Part shown: positions 51,380 to 62,197 of the stretch, in pieces
Position numbering within the stretch: position 1 is the first letter of the stretch
How the letters are laid out: every line of letters starts with the position of its first letter
Assembly (NCBI RefSeq): GCF_964204645.1
Contig: NC_134028.1
Coordinates: 14,065,263-14,129,262, forward strand
Reading direction: 5' to 3'
DNA: 64,000 bases
Source: Tubulanus polymorphus
Lineage: Eukaryota; Nemertea; Palaeonemertea; Tubulaniformes; Tubulanidae
The notes under the pieces: model-generated
Told to the model about the DNA's origin: nothing
Seen by the model: the letters and a program-made list of their open reading frames with translations, nothing else
Database searches by the model: none
Position numbers and translations under genes: made by a program

Positions 51380-52624
51380 AGCGGGAGTTATATCAATCCT
51401 TCTAAGAATCATAGAATATCTAATGCTATTAAAGCAGAAAGATCACATCATATAATTACTCATAACCCTTCTAACATTAATCCTGATGAAACTTTATATG
51501 TTAGAATTCCTCGATTAACACAAAATACTTTTTATGTTCCAAATAGTATTTATTTATCAGCCGATATAAAAGTAATCGGTAATAATAATAATTATGTTGT
51601 CGATAATGTTGGAAGAAATTTGATTAAAAAATTAACAATAAAGATTGGTCCAGAAACAGTTTTCTCATTAGATGATTATAATTTATTTATGCATTATAAA
51701 GATTTATGGTTAACTAAAGAAAATGGAAATAATATGATATTTCAAGGCATCCAATCAGAAAACCAAAATAAATTAAGATCTGAAGCTAATAATGCAGTAG
51801 TAACTAATGCTACAGATAATTTGATAAAAAAGATTTATGGAAGCAAATATAAAATTCCATTAGACTTTGAATTGATAAATAACAATGCACCTTCATATAA
51901 ATACGCAATTCAAGAAGATGTTATATTCGAAATAACATTTGCTCCTGTAAATGAAATTGTAATATCTAGCGTTAATAAAGATATGAGTTATAAATCATCG
52001 AATATATGTTTAGAATATGACACAGTAACTGATGAAAATATTTCAAGTATAATTCAAACTCAATACAATCAAGGATTTTCATTATTATATGATTATATTG
52101 ATAAATTTAAAACTGTAACTATTAATGCAAATGATGAAATAATTAATGAGAATATTAACTTCCCAAGAAGATCTATTAAAGTTATATTAATATTTTTTAC
52201 CATTGCAACATATACTAATGGTGCAATAAATGTTGATAATTATTATAATCCTGAAATAACAAAAGTAGAAATAACTATCGAAGGAATAGCAAATAAAATA
52301 TTTTGTCAAGGAATGAGAATGATTGATCAATGGCCAGAAATTAGAAAACATTTTATGAATGAAAAAGTAAAATCATTTGAAAATTGTAATATTAATCAAA
52401 TTGATTATTATACCGGTAATAAATATGCATTATGGTTAGATTTTAGAACAACAGAGGATAATTCATTACATGGTTCTGGAAAAAAAACTACAAAACACTA
52501 AAGATGGAATACAATTATTCATGACAAAGAATAAAGGAATCAAAAATTTTAAAATGCACATTTATATTATATCTGACGCGCAATTAAATATTGTAAATTC
52601 TCAATTAAATAGTGTTATGTATTA
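51377..52624 (+). pseudogene. Major capsid protein (double jelly roll, hexon-like), one frameshift
   Basis: About 415 codons. Start MSGSYINPSKNHRISNAIKA. Blocks IPRLTQNTFYVPNSIYLSAD, LTIKIGPETVFSLDDYNLFM, KDLWLTKENGNNMIFQGIQS, KIPLDFELINNN, FEITFAPVNEIV, SSNICLEYDTVTDEN and MIDQWPEIRKHFMNEKV fit the Polinton/adintovirus MCP family as I know it. A frameshift in a poly-A run at ~52490 separates the last ~45 codons, which end MHIYIISDAQLNIVNSQL. Role: trimeric hexon-like capsomer of an icosahedral particle. Most complete MCP of the four copies. Confidence 0.9.
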
Positions 52625-52660
52625 AAATTTTAACTTTAATAAAAATTTATATAATAAATG
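52625..52660 (+). promoter_or_regulatory. Early-type promoter of C2H2-family gene
   Basis: TTTTAACTTTAATAAAAATT followed by ATATAATAAATGG. A-rich type, unlike the T-run type before the neighbouring MCP. Confidence 0.45.
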
Positions 52661-52975
52661 GAAGGAGGTAAAGTATATAAACATATTCCATACATCGATA
52701 CACATGAAAATAATGATGGCTTATATTATGTAATACCTTGTAATATAGCTTTGATATTTGATCCTTTTTTCAAAATTTATAAAACTAAACTAATAGAAAT
52801 CGATAATAATAAAAGTGAAGTTGTTGATAATTTAAGTAATGTAATTGATAATAATGTAATACCTTCTACATCTAATAATGTTTTACCTTCTACATCAAAT
52901 AATGTTTTACCTCCTACATCAAATAATGTTTTACCTTCTACATCAAATAATGAAATATTTGATCCTATTTTCAAG
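52658..52975 (+). pseudogene. C2H2-family protein, N-terminal part only
   Basis: MEGGKVYKHIPYIDTHENND, a short globular part (LYYVIPCNIALIFDP), then KLIEIDNNKSEVVDNLSNVI and four copies of a 9-residue repeat (NVIPSTSNN, NVLPSTSNN, NVLPPTSNN, NVLPSTSNN). After NEIFDPIF the sequence switches to the integrase gene, so the zinc-finger part seen at 24490-25186 is missing. Confidence 0.65.
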
Positions 52976-53142
52976 AATTATCACTTGTACCAAATCCAGA
53001 GGAAATAGAATACAAAATAGAAAAAGTATTGAAAACAAAAACTCTTAAAGGAAAAAAGTATTCTTTGGTGAAATATAAAGGATACGATGATAAATTTAAT
53101 GAATGGATTTTATCTAGTAAAATTAAAAGAATAAATGAATAA
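52976..53142 (+). pseudogene. Integrase C-terminal (chromodomain) remnant
   Basis: Encodes only the last ~55 residues of the integrase (ELSLVPNPEEIEYKIEKVLK, VKYKGYDDKFNEWILSSKI). The catalytic domain is absent. The stop overlaps the ATPase ATG exactly as in the intact arm. Confidence 0.85.
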
Positions 53143-53817
53143 AGATTTATTCATATTTGAACCGCATAATATGTTAATAACTGGAGTAACCAATTGTGGT
53201 AAAACACATTTCATATTAGATTTGTTAGAAACTGTTTATAAGAATCATTTTGATAATATAATATTATTTTGTCCTACTTATGAAATGAATAAAGATATAA
53301 TAGAGATATAGTTAAGATGAAAAAGTTTATTATACTAGATCCTAAAACAGTAAAAGAAAATTTAGATAATTGTATAAAAATAGCAATTGATACTTATAAA
53401 GGATCAAATACATTATTCATTATAGATGATTGCACTAATTTACATGATTCAAAAGTGAGAGAAAGCGAGTTATGTTATCTAGCTTTCTCTGGGAGACATT
53501 TTGGGATAACAACATGGGTTTTAAATCAAAAATATGATTCAATTGTTAAAGACTTTAGGGAGAATATAAGATTTCTAGTTTTATTTTATAACAAAGATAG
53601 AAAATCTATGCAACAATCATTGGAAGAAAATCAAATTATACCTACTGAATTACATGATGAATATATGAATAAATTAAAGAATAATAAAGGTTCAAAATTA
53701 TTACTGAGACTACGATTTCCCTATGAATATAAATTTATAAAAAAACTATTTATAATTTGGAATATTATAGAAACTAATTTATATTTCTATGTACTAGACG
53801 TACGAGTAAGAAAGTAA
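53135..53817 (+). pseudogene. Packaging ATPase, frameshifted and with lost stop
   Basis: Homologue of 23483-24094. Walker A GVTNCGKT is encoded near 53183-53206; a frameshift at ~53295 follows MNKD; Walker B is intact here (LFIIDDC at ~53410). The original stop after PYEYKFIK has mutated (TAA to AAA), extending the ORF by ~25 codons to 53817 into the intergenic hairpin. Confidence 0.85.
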
Positions 53818-53893
53818 GATTCTTACCTTTTTACTTTCTTGGCAAGAATCTTGGATTCTTACGTACGTCTAGTCCATAGAAATATGAATTATT
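53775..53893. terminator. Hairpin between convergent genes
   Basis: TTCTATGTACTAGACGTACG is inverted as CGTACGTCTAGTCCATAGAA with AGTAAGAAAGTAAGATTCTT / AGAATC...TTACTT between. A third inverted copy (CTTACTCATACGTCTAGTGC) lies at ~54020-54050. Position between convergent ATPase and C2H2 genes suggests a shared 3'-end or terminator function, which is inference. Confidence 0.4.
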
Positions 53894-53934
53894 AAATGAA
53901 ATATATAATGATGAATAAATTATATATTAAAACT

Positions 53935-53989
53935 ATGTTTATAATTTATGTTTATAATTTATGTTTATAATTTATGTTTATAATTTATA
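53935..53989. repeat. 13-bp tandem repeat ATGTTTATAATTT, about four copies
   Basis: Four consecutive exact units plus a partial one in the convergence region; flanked by the ACGTCTAGT inverted sequences. Confidence 0.75.
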
Positions 53990-54088
53990 TTTCTTGGTAA
54001 GGATTCTTGGGTTCTTACTTTCTTACTCATACGTCTAGTGCATAGATATATAAATATTTTTATAGATATATAAATAGTTTTATAATAA

Positions 54089-55242
54089 TTATTCTAATTT
54101 TGTTTCTAATACATTTATAAAATCATCTTTGTTTATATCAAATTCATCAGAAGTCTTTGGCATATTTATTAATTCTATTTCATCCTTCATTCTACGTTCA
54201 TCATCACTTAATCCAGCTTTTATTCTTAATTATTCAAAGTAATCATTAGAATTATCACCATCAAAATCAAATTCAAAATCATTTATTTAATTGAATAAAT
54301 CTAGGTATCCATTATACGCTAATTTATATATTTGGTCAGGATTATCTTCTGCATAAGCTAATAATTTATCAAATAACAACTTAAAGAATATATGATATTG
54401 TTTAGTTTCAGGATTAAGATATTTGATATATTTCTTTAATATTTTTCTTTGGTTCATCTAACAATGGTAACATACCCACTTTTTTATAAACATTAATTAG
54501 ATTTAATTAATTTTGATTTATAATGAGTAATTTTATCAACAGGATCAATTTCTTTATTACAGTAATCACATATTAATTCTTTTTCATTTTCTATGTGCCC
54601 CTTAGATTTTTAATGTTTAGAAAAATTACTTTTAGAAATATCTAAATTACAAATGTTACAATGTTTTTTAGAATCATCCATTATTTCATTATCTGTTATA
54701 TCATTATCATTAGTTTCAATTGGGTTAACATTATTTATTACATTATCTGTTATATTATCTATGGTATCATTAGTTTCAATTGGGTTAACATTATCTTTTA
54801 TATTACTAACTGATATATTATTATCATTATTATTCTTTTCTTTTTCTATATGTTTCTTTGATTTCTTATGTGATACCCAATTTTTATATGATATATATTT
54901 CTTACATACATCACAATATTTTGGATTATAATAATCTTTTTTTGATTCAATATCATATGTAGAGGGTATATTATAAGATGTAGATGCTGTTACATCTTCT
55001 ATTTTAGATTCAATATTATTACTATCTTCTATTTTAGTTTCAATATCATCTTCTATTTTATATTCAATATCATTCTTATCTTCTATTTTAGTTTCAATAT
55101 TATCTTTTATTTTACTTATTCTATATTTGAATTGATTATAGTAATCTCCAAAATACTTAATGTATTCATCATAAGGTAATATATAATATATATCTGTTAT
55201 CATTTCACTTGGAGTTTGTATTTCATATATTCCACCTTCCAT
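54089..55242 (-). pseudogene. C2H2 zinc-finger protein, long version, broken
   Basis: MEGGIYEIQTPSEMITDIYY start, a ~50-residue N-terminal region, repeated acidic units (IETKIEDKNDIEYKIED), a C2H2 finger YCDVCKKYISYKNWVSHKKS, a duplicated NVNPIETND linker, a second finger HCNICNLDISKSNFSKH and, after a TAA at 54610, a third CysCys unit ICDYCNKEIDP. A frameshifted C-terminal part (~54480-54090; KYIKYLNPETKQYHIFFKLL) follows. Located directly downstream of MCP. Function unknown; multiple fingers suggest nucleic acid binding. Confidence 0.65.
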
Positions 55243-55278
55243 TTATATAATATATTTTTATTAAAGTTAAAATTTTGA

Positions 55279-56521
55279 TACATAACACTATTTAATTGAG
55301 AATCTACAATATTTAATTGCGCGTCAGATATAATATAAATGTGCATTTTGAAATTTAGACTTCCTTTTTTCTTTGTCATGAATAATTGTATTCCATCTTT
55401 AGTGTTTTGTAATTTTTTCCAGAACCATGTAATGAATTATCCTCTGTTGTTCTAAAATCTAACCATTATGCATATTTATGGCCGGTATAATAATCAATTT
55501 GATTAATGTTACAATTTTCAGATGATTTGACTTTTTCATTCATAAAATGTTTTCTAATTTCTGGCCATTGATCTATCATTCTCATTCCTTGACAAAATAT
55601 TTTATTTGCTATTCCTTCGATAGTTATTTCTACTTTTGTTATTTCAGGATTATAATACTTATCAACCTGTATTGCACCATTAGAATATGTTGCAATTGTG
55701 AAAAATATTAATATACCTTTAATAGATCTTCCTGGGAAGTTAATATTCTCATTAATAATTTCATCACTTGCATTAATAGTTACAGTTTTAAATTGATCAA
55801 TATAATCATATAATAATGAAAATCCTTGATTGTATTGAGTTTGAATTATACTTGCAATATTTTCATCAGTTACTGTATCATATTCTAAACATATATTCGA
55901 TAATTTATAACTCATATCTTTAACTACATTTGATAATACAATTTCATTAACAGGAGCAAATGTTATTTCGAATATAATATCTTCTTGAATTGCGTATTTA
56001 TATAAAGGTGCATTATTATTTATCAATTGAAAGTCTAATGGAATTTTATATTTGCTTCCATAAACCTTTTTAATCAAATTATCTGCGGTACGAGTTACTA
56101 TTGCGTCATTAGCTCCTGATCTTAATTTATTATGGTTTTCTGATTGGATGCCTTGAAATATCATATTGTTTCTGTTTTCTTTAGTTAACCATAAATCTTT
56201 ATATTGCATAAATAAATTATAATCATCTAATGAGAAAACTGTTTCTGGACCAATCTTTATAGTTAATTTTTTAATCAAATATCTCCCAACATTATCGACA
56301 ACATAATTATTATCATGACCAGTAACTTTTATATCGGCTGATGAATAAATACTATTTGGAACATAAAAAGTATTTTGTGTTAATCGAGGAATTCTAACAT
56401 ATAAAGTTTCATCGGGATTAATATTTGAAGGGTTATGAGTAATTATATGATGTGATCTTTCTGCTTTAATAGCAGTAGATATTCTAGAAATCTTAGAAGG
56501 ACTTATATAACTCCCACTCAT
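55279..56521 (-). pseudogene. Major capsid protein, nearly complete
   Basis: Open for 351 codons from MSGSYISPSKISRIS; a TAA at 55463-55468 (YTGHKYA) interrupts it, a one-base deletion follows near 55420 and the final stop has mutated (TAA to CAA). All conserved blocks listed for 51377-52624 are present up to the stop. Confidence 0.9.
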
Positions 56522-56541
56522 TTATTTAACAAAAAAATTAA

Positions 56542-58278
56542 TTATTTATTTTTAATCATATTCACTAGCCCAAAAATAATAGCACTTACAACTGTTATTA
56601 AAAATAGAATAATATGTTCAGCAGCAAAGTTAAGAATATTCCCAGCAGATTTCAATATAAAACCAACAATTGATGCAATAATTCCTGGCAATGCTGTAGC
56701 AGATTTTTTAGATAGTTCCCATAAATATTTTGCTAATTTCTTTAAACCATCCTTAACTTTATCTTGTATAGAATTATTATCTGGGGGTTTACACGGTTTA
56801 TTAGGATTTGGTGTAGATTTTAATGAATTTGATATTGCTAAACCAATTGTTGTAAATAACATAGTTACAGCTGTTAGAATTGAAAGAATTGTTATTCCTT
56901 CTAACTTAAATAATAATTTCATTCTATCTTTCAATGATATTTTAGAATCTGATTTTATTATTAAATCTTTAAAAATAACTTTTAATTTTTTATTATGATT
57001 AAGATCATATGATAATAATAATGTATCTCTTTCTTCTTTCTGTAATTCTATATTATATTTTAAATCATCTATTTGTTTTTCTAAAGCTAACTTTCTGCTT
57101 TCATAATCAGCTTCCTCGATTAATTGAAGATTTTTATCTAATTTTAATTGTTCTTATTTTTCATTTGCAATAGCTAATTCTTTTTCTAACATGGTTATTT
57201 TAGAAAATCTCATACTAATATTAGCATTTACATCGGCTGATTCTTGTATACCTTTAATTTCTCTACGTGTTTGTTCAGGAAATGCTTCTAATTCTTCATC
57301 AGTTAATTTAAGTAATCCTTTTTCTAGTAAAGATTGTATTCGATTTATTCCAGTTTCAGTACCGGGCGTATCTAAAACACTAATCATATCTTCTTCAAAT
57401 GAATTCATTGTATCCAGTAAGTTATCTAAACGTTTTCCTAATTGTAATTGACTTGAATCATTATCAATTGGTTGAGTGTCTCTTCTCGATGTTTCTGGTG
57501 TTGAAGATCTTAATTTATCTAATCGATTTGCAAAATCCTCATCAGTTTCTGGATCAACAAAAGTAGGATTTGGATTTGGATTTTTAAATGGTGAATATTT
57601 GTTTATATCAATATTAGGAATTGGTTCTTCTTCATTTATTCTATCGATTGCATTCCATATAATTCTGAGAAATTCTCTACCACCTTTTGAACGTTCAATT
57701 GAAGATCCTTTACGCATTTCAGGATGGTACAGATCTTTTTGTCCCATTTTAGATAATTGAATTGATACAGTTTCGTTATTTAAATCAACTTTAACAAACC
57801 ATGAATCATTTTTAAATTCTAAATTATTCATGAAAAATGGATCATCTTCTCTAATTTGTTCTGAAATCTCTTCTGGTTCAATGTTATATGTTACATTTTT
57901 TGGTAATAATTCTTCAATAACTGTATTTGTTACACTATGTTTTATGTATAATAATTGTTTTTTCAATTCAGGGTTTTTTGTTCTTTCTAATCTATTAATT
58001 AACTCTTTTCTTTTTGGTCTAGTTGTAATTATTATCTCATCGTGGGTTCTTAAATGATCTATTATTTTTTCACTTGTTTCAGTATCATCTTTAAATTCAT
58101 CATAATCATATAATATAGGCCCACTAGAATCATCTTCACCTAAATTAGAATTATATGCTGATTCATTACCATCATTAAAACTTGTTTCATCAAAATTAGG
58201 TTGTGGTTCATCAGGTATAAATCCTTCATTATTATTTCCAATGCCACCCAATGGAATATCTTTTCCACCTTCTGCCAT
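56542..58278 (-). pseudogene. Coiled-coil/membrane virion protein, one stop
   Basis: About 578 codons with one in-frame TAA at ~57155. The N-terminal half differs from 49876-51336 (MAEGGKDIPLGGIGNNNEGF, then a unique block with VSIQLSKMGQKDLYHPEMRK and GGREFLRIIWNAIDRINEEE); the C-terminal half (coiled coil, ILSILTAVTMLFTTIGLAIS, SIVGFILKSAGNILNF, ILFLITVVSAIIFGLV) is shared. It therefore represents a second modular version of the gene, also seen at 25493-26728. Confidence 0.75.
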
Positions 58279-58294
58279 TTACATAGTTTAGAAA

Positions 58295-59530
58295 TTAAAA
58301 TTTAAAATATAATATTCCTCCGATTACAATTTCTATACAAGTTATAGCTAATTTAGTATTTTCATGGGATTTATTATCATCATTTAGTTTAATTATATCA
58401 TGTTGAATAATATCAGTTTTTATATCTTCTGATGTATTGTAATCTTTTATTTTGGAATAATTATTTAATTTAATATTCTTAGTTTTAGTTTCTGTTGATT
58501 GAATGTGTTTTTTATTTTTTTCACCTTCCATTAATTTTGGAGCAGTAATAATCTTTTTATTTATATCATTCAATCCAAATGAATTATTTATTGTTGCAGT
58601 TTTAATTAGATTATTATAACCAATTATATTTCCCATCTTTAATACTAAATCATTAGAAATAATTAATAGATTAGGGCCTATACAATAATTTAATCTAATA
58701 TGTGATTTATCTAAATAATTTTGATATCTTATAATGTTTTCTGGAATCGATCTATTTTTATCATTATGTATGGAATCTTCAAATAAAACTTTAAATTGTT
58801 TTTGTGTATCGAATGATGTATTTAAATTTCCAATTATTGGGGATCTTGTTTCAACTTGCGCACCTAAAATACATATCAAATAAGTTCTAATAGATCGATT
58901 TATTCTTTGTATTCCAGCTTTAGTAAAACCTTCATTATTTTCTAAAATGAAATAAACCCAACCATTATTGTTTTCTTGTTTTAAATGATCATAAAATTTC
59001 GGTAATTTATTGAAGTTTAATGTTTCTAAATCCTTAGTTTCTATTTTACCATAACCTAATTTATTATTATAGATATTATAAAAACTATTGGATGGTATGG
59101 GAAGTGCACAATATTCTGCAATCTTTTTAGGGCAAGGAAGTGATCTTATTGTTCCAATTTTTGTTCTAAAATCAGAATTATTTATATCTATATTAAATTC
59201 ATTACAAATTTTATAAAACTTTGATAAATTAATATTATTATCTAATTCTTTAAAATACCTAGATCCTGGTAAAGCGCACTCTAATTCATTTAATATTATT
59301 CTGATTTGAAAGTATGTATGAAATCTAAATAAACTTTGAATTAATTTATATTTAGAATTATTCAAATGATCATTCCAACTAATTCCACAACCTGTTGTTG
59401 CACAATAAACAGCAACATTTAATTGGTTCTGCCAATACTTCATATTAGATTTTAATAACCATTGTTTTTCATCTTTCAATTTTTTAAAATTAATTAAATA
59501 TACATGAAATATATTTTCAATCTTTGCAAT
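58295..59530 (-). pseudogene. ~450-aa protein, duplicated 3' copy
   Basis: Contains residues ~50 to the end, including the WNDHLNNSKYKLIQ block, RTYLICILGAQVETRSPIIG, the polar tail and the hydrophobic end GGILYFKF. It lacks the start and promoter because it is the downstream unit of a 1,007-bp tandem duplication; an ATG at 59479 may still permit internal initiation. Compare the upstream unit. Confidence 0.75.
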
Positions 59531-60537
59531 CCTTCCATTAATTTTGGAGCAGTAATAATCTTTTTATTTATATCATTCAATCCAAATGAATTATTTATTG
59601 TTGCAGTTTTAATTAGATTATTATAACCAATTATATTTCCCATCTTTAATACTAAATCATTAGAAATAATTAATAGATTAGGGCCTATACAATAATTTAA
59701 TCTAATATGTGATTTATCTAAATAATTTTGATATCGTATAATGTTTTCTGGAATCGATCTATTTTTATCATTATGTATGGAATCTTCAAATAAAACTTTA
59801 AATTGTTTTTGTGTATCGAATGATGTATTTAAATTTCCAATTATTGGGGATCTTGTTTCAACTTGCGCACCTAAAATACATATCAAATAAGTTCTAATAG
59901 ATTGATTTATTCTTTGTATTCCAGCCTTAGTAAAACCTTCATTATTTTCTAAAATGAAATAAACCCAACCATTATTGTTTTCTTGTTTTAAATGATCATA
60001 AAATTTCGGTAATTTATTGAAGTTTAATGTTTCTAAATCCTTAGTTTCTATTTTACCATAACCTAATTTATTATTATAGATATTATAAAAACTATTGGAT
60101 GGTATGGGAAGTGTACAATATTCTGCAATCTTTTTAGGGCAAGGAAGTGATCTTATTGTTCCAATTTTTGTTCTAAAGTCAGAATTATTTATATCTATAT
60201 TAAATTCATTACAAATTTTATAAAACTTTGATAAATTAATATTATTATCTAATTCTTTAAAATACCTAGATCCTGGTAAAGCGCACTCTAATTCATTTAA
60301 TATTATTCTGATTTGAAAGTATGTATGAAATCTAAATAAACTTTGAATTAATTTATATTTAGAATTATTCAAATGATCATTCCAACTAATTCCACAACCT
60401 GTTGTTGCACAATAAACAGCAAAATTTAATTGGTTCTGCCAATACTTCATATTAGATTTTAATAACCATTGTTTTTCTTCTTTCAATTTTTTAAAATTAA
60501 TTAAATATACATGAAATATATTTTCAATCTTTGCATT
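58524..60537. repeat. Tandem duplication of 1,007 bp
   Basis: CCTTCCATTAATTTTGGAGC occurs at 58524 and 59531, and TTTTCAATCTTTGCA occurs at both right ends (59530 and 60537), giving two adjacent nearly identical units within the ~450-aa gene. 1,007 is not a multiple of three, so the upstream copy is shifted out of frame at the junction. Confidence 0.85.
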
Positions 60538-60690
60538 AAAATTATTAGTTTCAGTAACATAAATTTCTAAATTAGTTAATGAATCTAAAACTTCATTTCT
60601 ATATGTAATATCTTTATTAAAATCTATTGCTGGAATATTATATTTAATTGATTTATTATATTGGAAAGCTTTTGGAAAACTATCTGCCAT
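59494..60690 (-). pseudogene. ~450-aa conserved element protein, truncated by duplication
   Basis: 398-aa ORF with the original start (MADSFPKAFQYNKSIKYN) and late-type upstream motif. It keeps CATTGCGISWNDHLN, FRFHTYFQIRIILNELEC, LPCPKKIAEYCTLP, ILGAQVETRSPIIG and NYCIGPNLLIISNDL, then at KLMEG runs into the duplication junction and ends in unrelated residues, losing the tail and membrane anchor. A truncated product could still be made. Confidence 0.75.
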
Positions 60691-60706
60691 TTATATAATT
60701 AAAAAA

Positions 60707-61141
60707 TTAATAATTAACTAATTCTTTTAATAATTTATCTTGTTCTTCAACTGTTATATGGCCATTTAAACTTATTATATAATCTAGTGTGTTCTTTAAT
60801 TTATTAATTTCTTTTATATTAGTTTTAATTTTTTCTTTATTACTTTTTATATTTAATTTTGAACTTATACCAGTTAAAACACTTGAACTTAATCCTAATA
60901 CGCCAATTGATATAGCTAAAGGTGTTAATGGACTGAATATTGCTAGAAATGTTATTACAGAACTAATTGTAACTGAACCACTTATAATCAAATAATATAT
61001 AATTTTAGATTTTAAATATTTTTTCTTTTTTATCTTTAAGTCACTTTCAAATTCTAATATTTGTTTTTCTAAATATATTTTCAATTTAGTTTTACTGATA
61101 TCATGAGGAATAATATCAATATTATCAACTTTATCTTCCAT
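60707..61141 (-). CDS. 144-aa two-span membrane protein
   Basis: Intact. N-terminal polar helix (LKIYLEKQILEFESDLKIKK), hydrophobic hairpin (IIYYLIISGSVTISSVITFL; IFSPLTPLAISIGVLGLSSS), then a lysine-rich coiled-coil-like helix (NKEKIKTNIKEINKLKNTL). Looks like a small membrane protein with cytoplasmic or virion-internal helices. No homologue that I can name. The only unbroken copy of three. Confidence 0.75.
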   Translation of the reverse strand: MEDKVDNIDIIPHDISKTKLKIYLEKQILEFESDLKIKKKKYLKSKIIYYLIISGSVTISSVITFLAIFSPLTPLAISIGVLGLSSSVLTGISSKLNIKSNKEKIKTNIKEINKLKNTLDYIISLNGHITVEEQDKLLKELVNY

Positions 61142-61160
61142 TTATTTAGAAAAAAAATTA

Positions 61161-61578
61161 CTAATTAGTAAACTTATACGCTACAAATATAACAATAACA
61201 GTTCCACCTAAAATCCATATTATTTCATATTTCTGTTGTTCTTTACTTGGGGTATAATAATCTGATAATTTAGGTTTGTATAGATGTAATTTTTCTTTAT
61301 TGGTTACCGCGTTATATAAACTCATTGCATCATCGACTGATTGAAAATCTCTATGTGAAATCTTCTGATCATATAATTCCTTGTTAATCCATATACTTTT
61401 GCCTCTTTTCTCTATATTCTTCTGCTGCTTTATTATATTTCTCTAATGCTAAATTATGTCTTCTTCGTTCTCCTAATGAACCATTTTTATCAATATGCTT
61501 AAATAAATAACCACCGCCTGTAAATGCTAAAGCGTTAACAATTGCCGATCCTATAATAGTTATAATTGCAGAAGCCAT
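61161..61578 (-). pseudogene. 140-aa membrane-anchored conserved protein, frameshifted
   Basis: Homologue of 47586-48008. Open for 64 codons, then a small deletion near 61385 (after QKYMD) shifts the frame; VDDAMSLYNAV, KLSDYYTPS and the terminal span remain readable downstream. Confidence 0.78.
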
Positions 61579-61602
61579 TTATTTAGCAAAAAAATTATGC
61601 AT

Positions 61603-61824
61603 TTATATGGGAGGAATATATTTTTGTTTTTCCAAATAATCAATTGTTAAATTAGATAATGTAACTGCTAATGTTAATTTTAAAATATCATTTATATCAA
61701 ATCTATCAACATTAACACTTCCCATTCTAAATACTTTTTTTAATACCATTGAATAACCAACAGTTCCAACTGATAGTAATGCTCCATTATATAATCCGGT
61801 TATTATCCACTTATTATCAATCAT
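61603..61824 (-). CDS. 73-aa small hydrophobic conserved protein
   Basis: Intact third copy (compare 37231 and 47340); starts MIDNKWIITGLYNGALLSVG. Its three copies are the best preserved sequence in the window relative to length. Confidence 0.75.
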   Translation of the reverse strand: MIDNKWIITGLYNGALLSVGTVGYSMVLKKVFRMGSVNVDRFDINDILKLTLAVTLSNLTIDYLEKQKYIPPI

Positions 61825-62181
61825 TTATTTATCAAAAAAATTACTATCTTCAAAATATTTAGTTATCTTAGTGATGATTAATTCAACATTTATTTCATTA
61901 CTAGTTTCATTTGTATATATTTCAATTATTATTTTTTTAATATCATCGATGATAAAATCTTCATCTAATTCATAAAATCTTAAAGATTCTCTAATTAAAT
62001 TAGTAATCTTTTCTACATCTAAAGTTTCTTTATCTATTGTTGTTTCATACTCAAATGTTGTTTCATTAGAAAATGTGATATTTTCGATATGTGTAATTAC
62101 GTCATTAATGTTAAATTTCATTTCTTTCTCATGTTTAAAATCAAACCCAAAACGTATACTCGGCCCAACAGTTATATTCAT
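61825..62181 (-). CDS. 118-aa conserved protein, unknown function
   Basis: Intact; differs by a few residues from 46983-47339 (SIRFGFDFKHEKE). Stop codon directly adjoins the next ATG. Preceded by the T-run/TATATAAATG motif. Confidence 0.75.
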   Translation of the reverse strand: MNITVGPSIRFGFDFKHEKEMKFNINDVITHIENITFSNETTFEYETTIDKETLDVEKITNLIRESLRFYELDEDFIIDDIKKIIIEIYTNETSNEINVELIITKITKYFEDSNFFDK

Positions 62182-62197
62182 TTATATAGTGAAAAAA

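Noticed and set aside
53818-53900. C-terminal extension of the ATPase (FIIWNIIETNLYFYVLD) as a real domain
   Set aside because: It results from loss of the stop codon present in the other ATPase copy and translates an intergenic hairpin.
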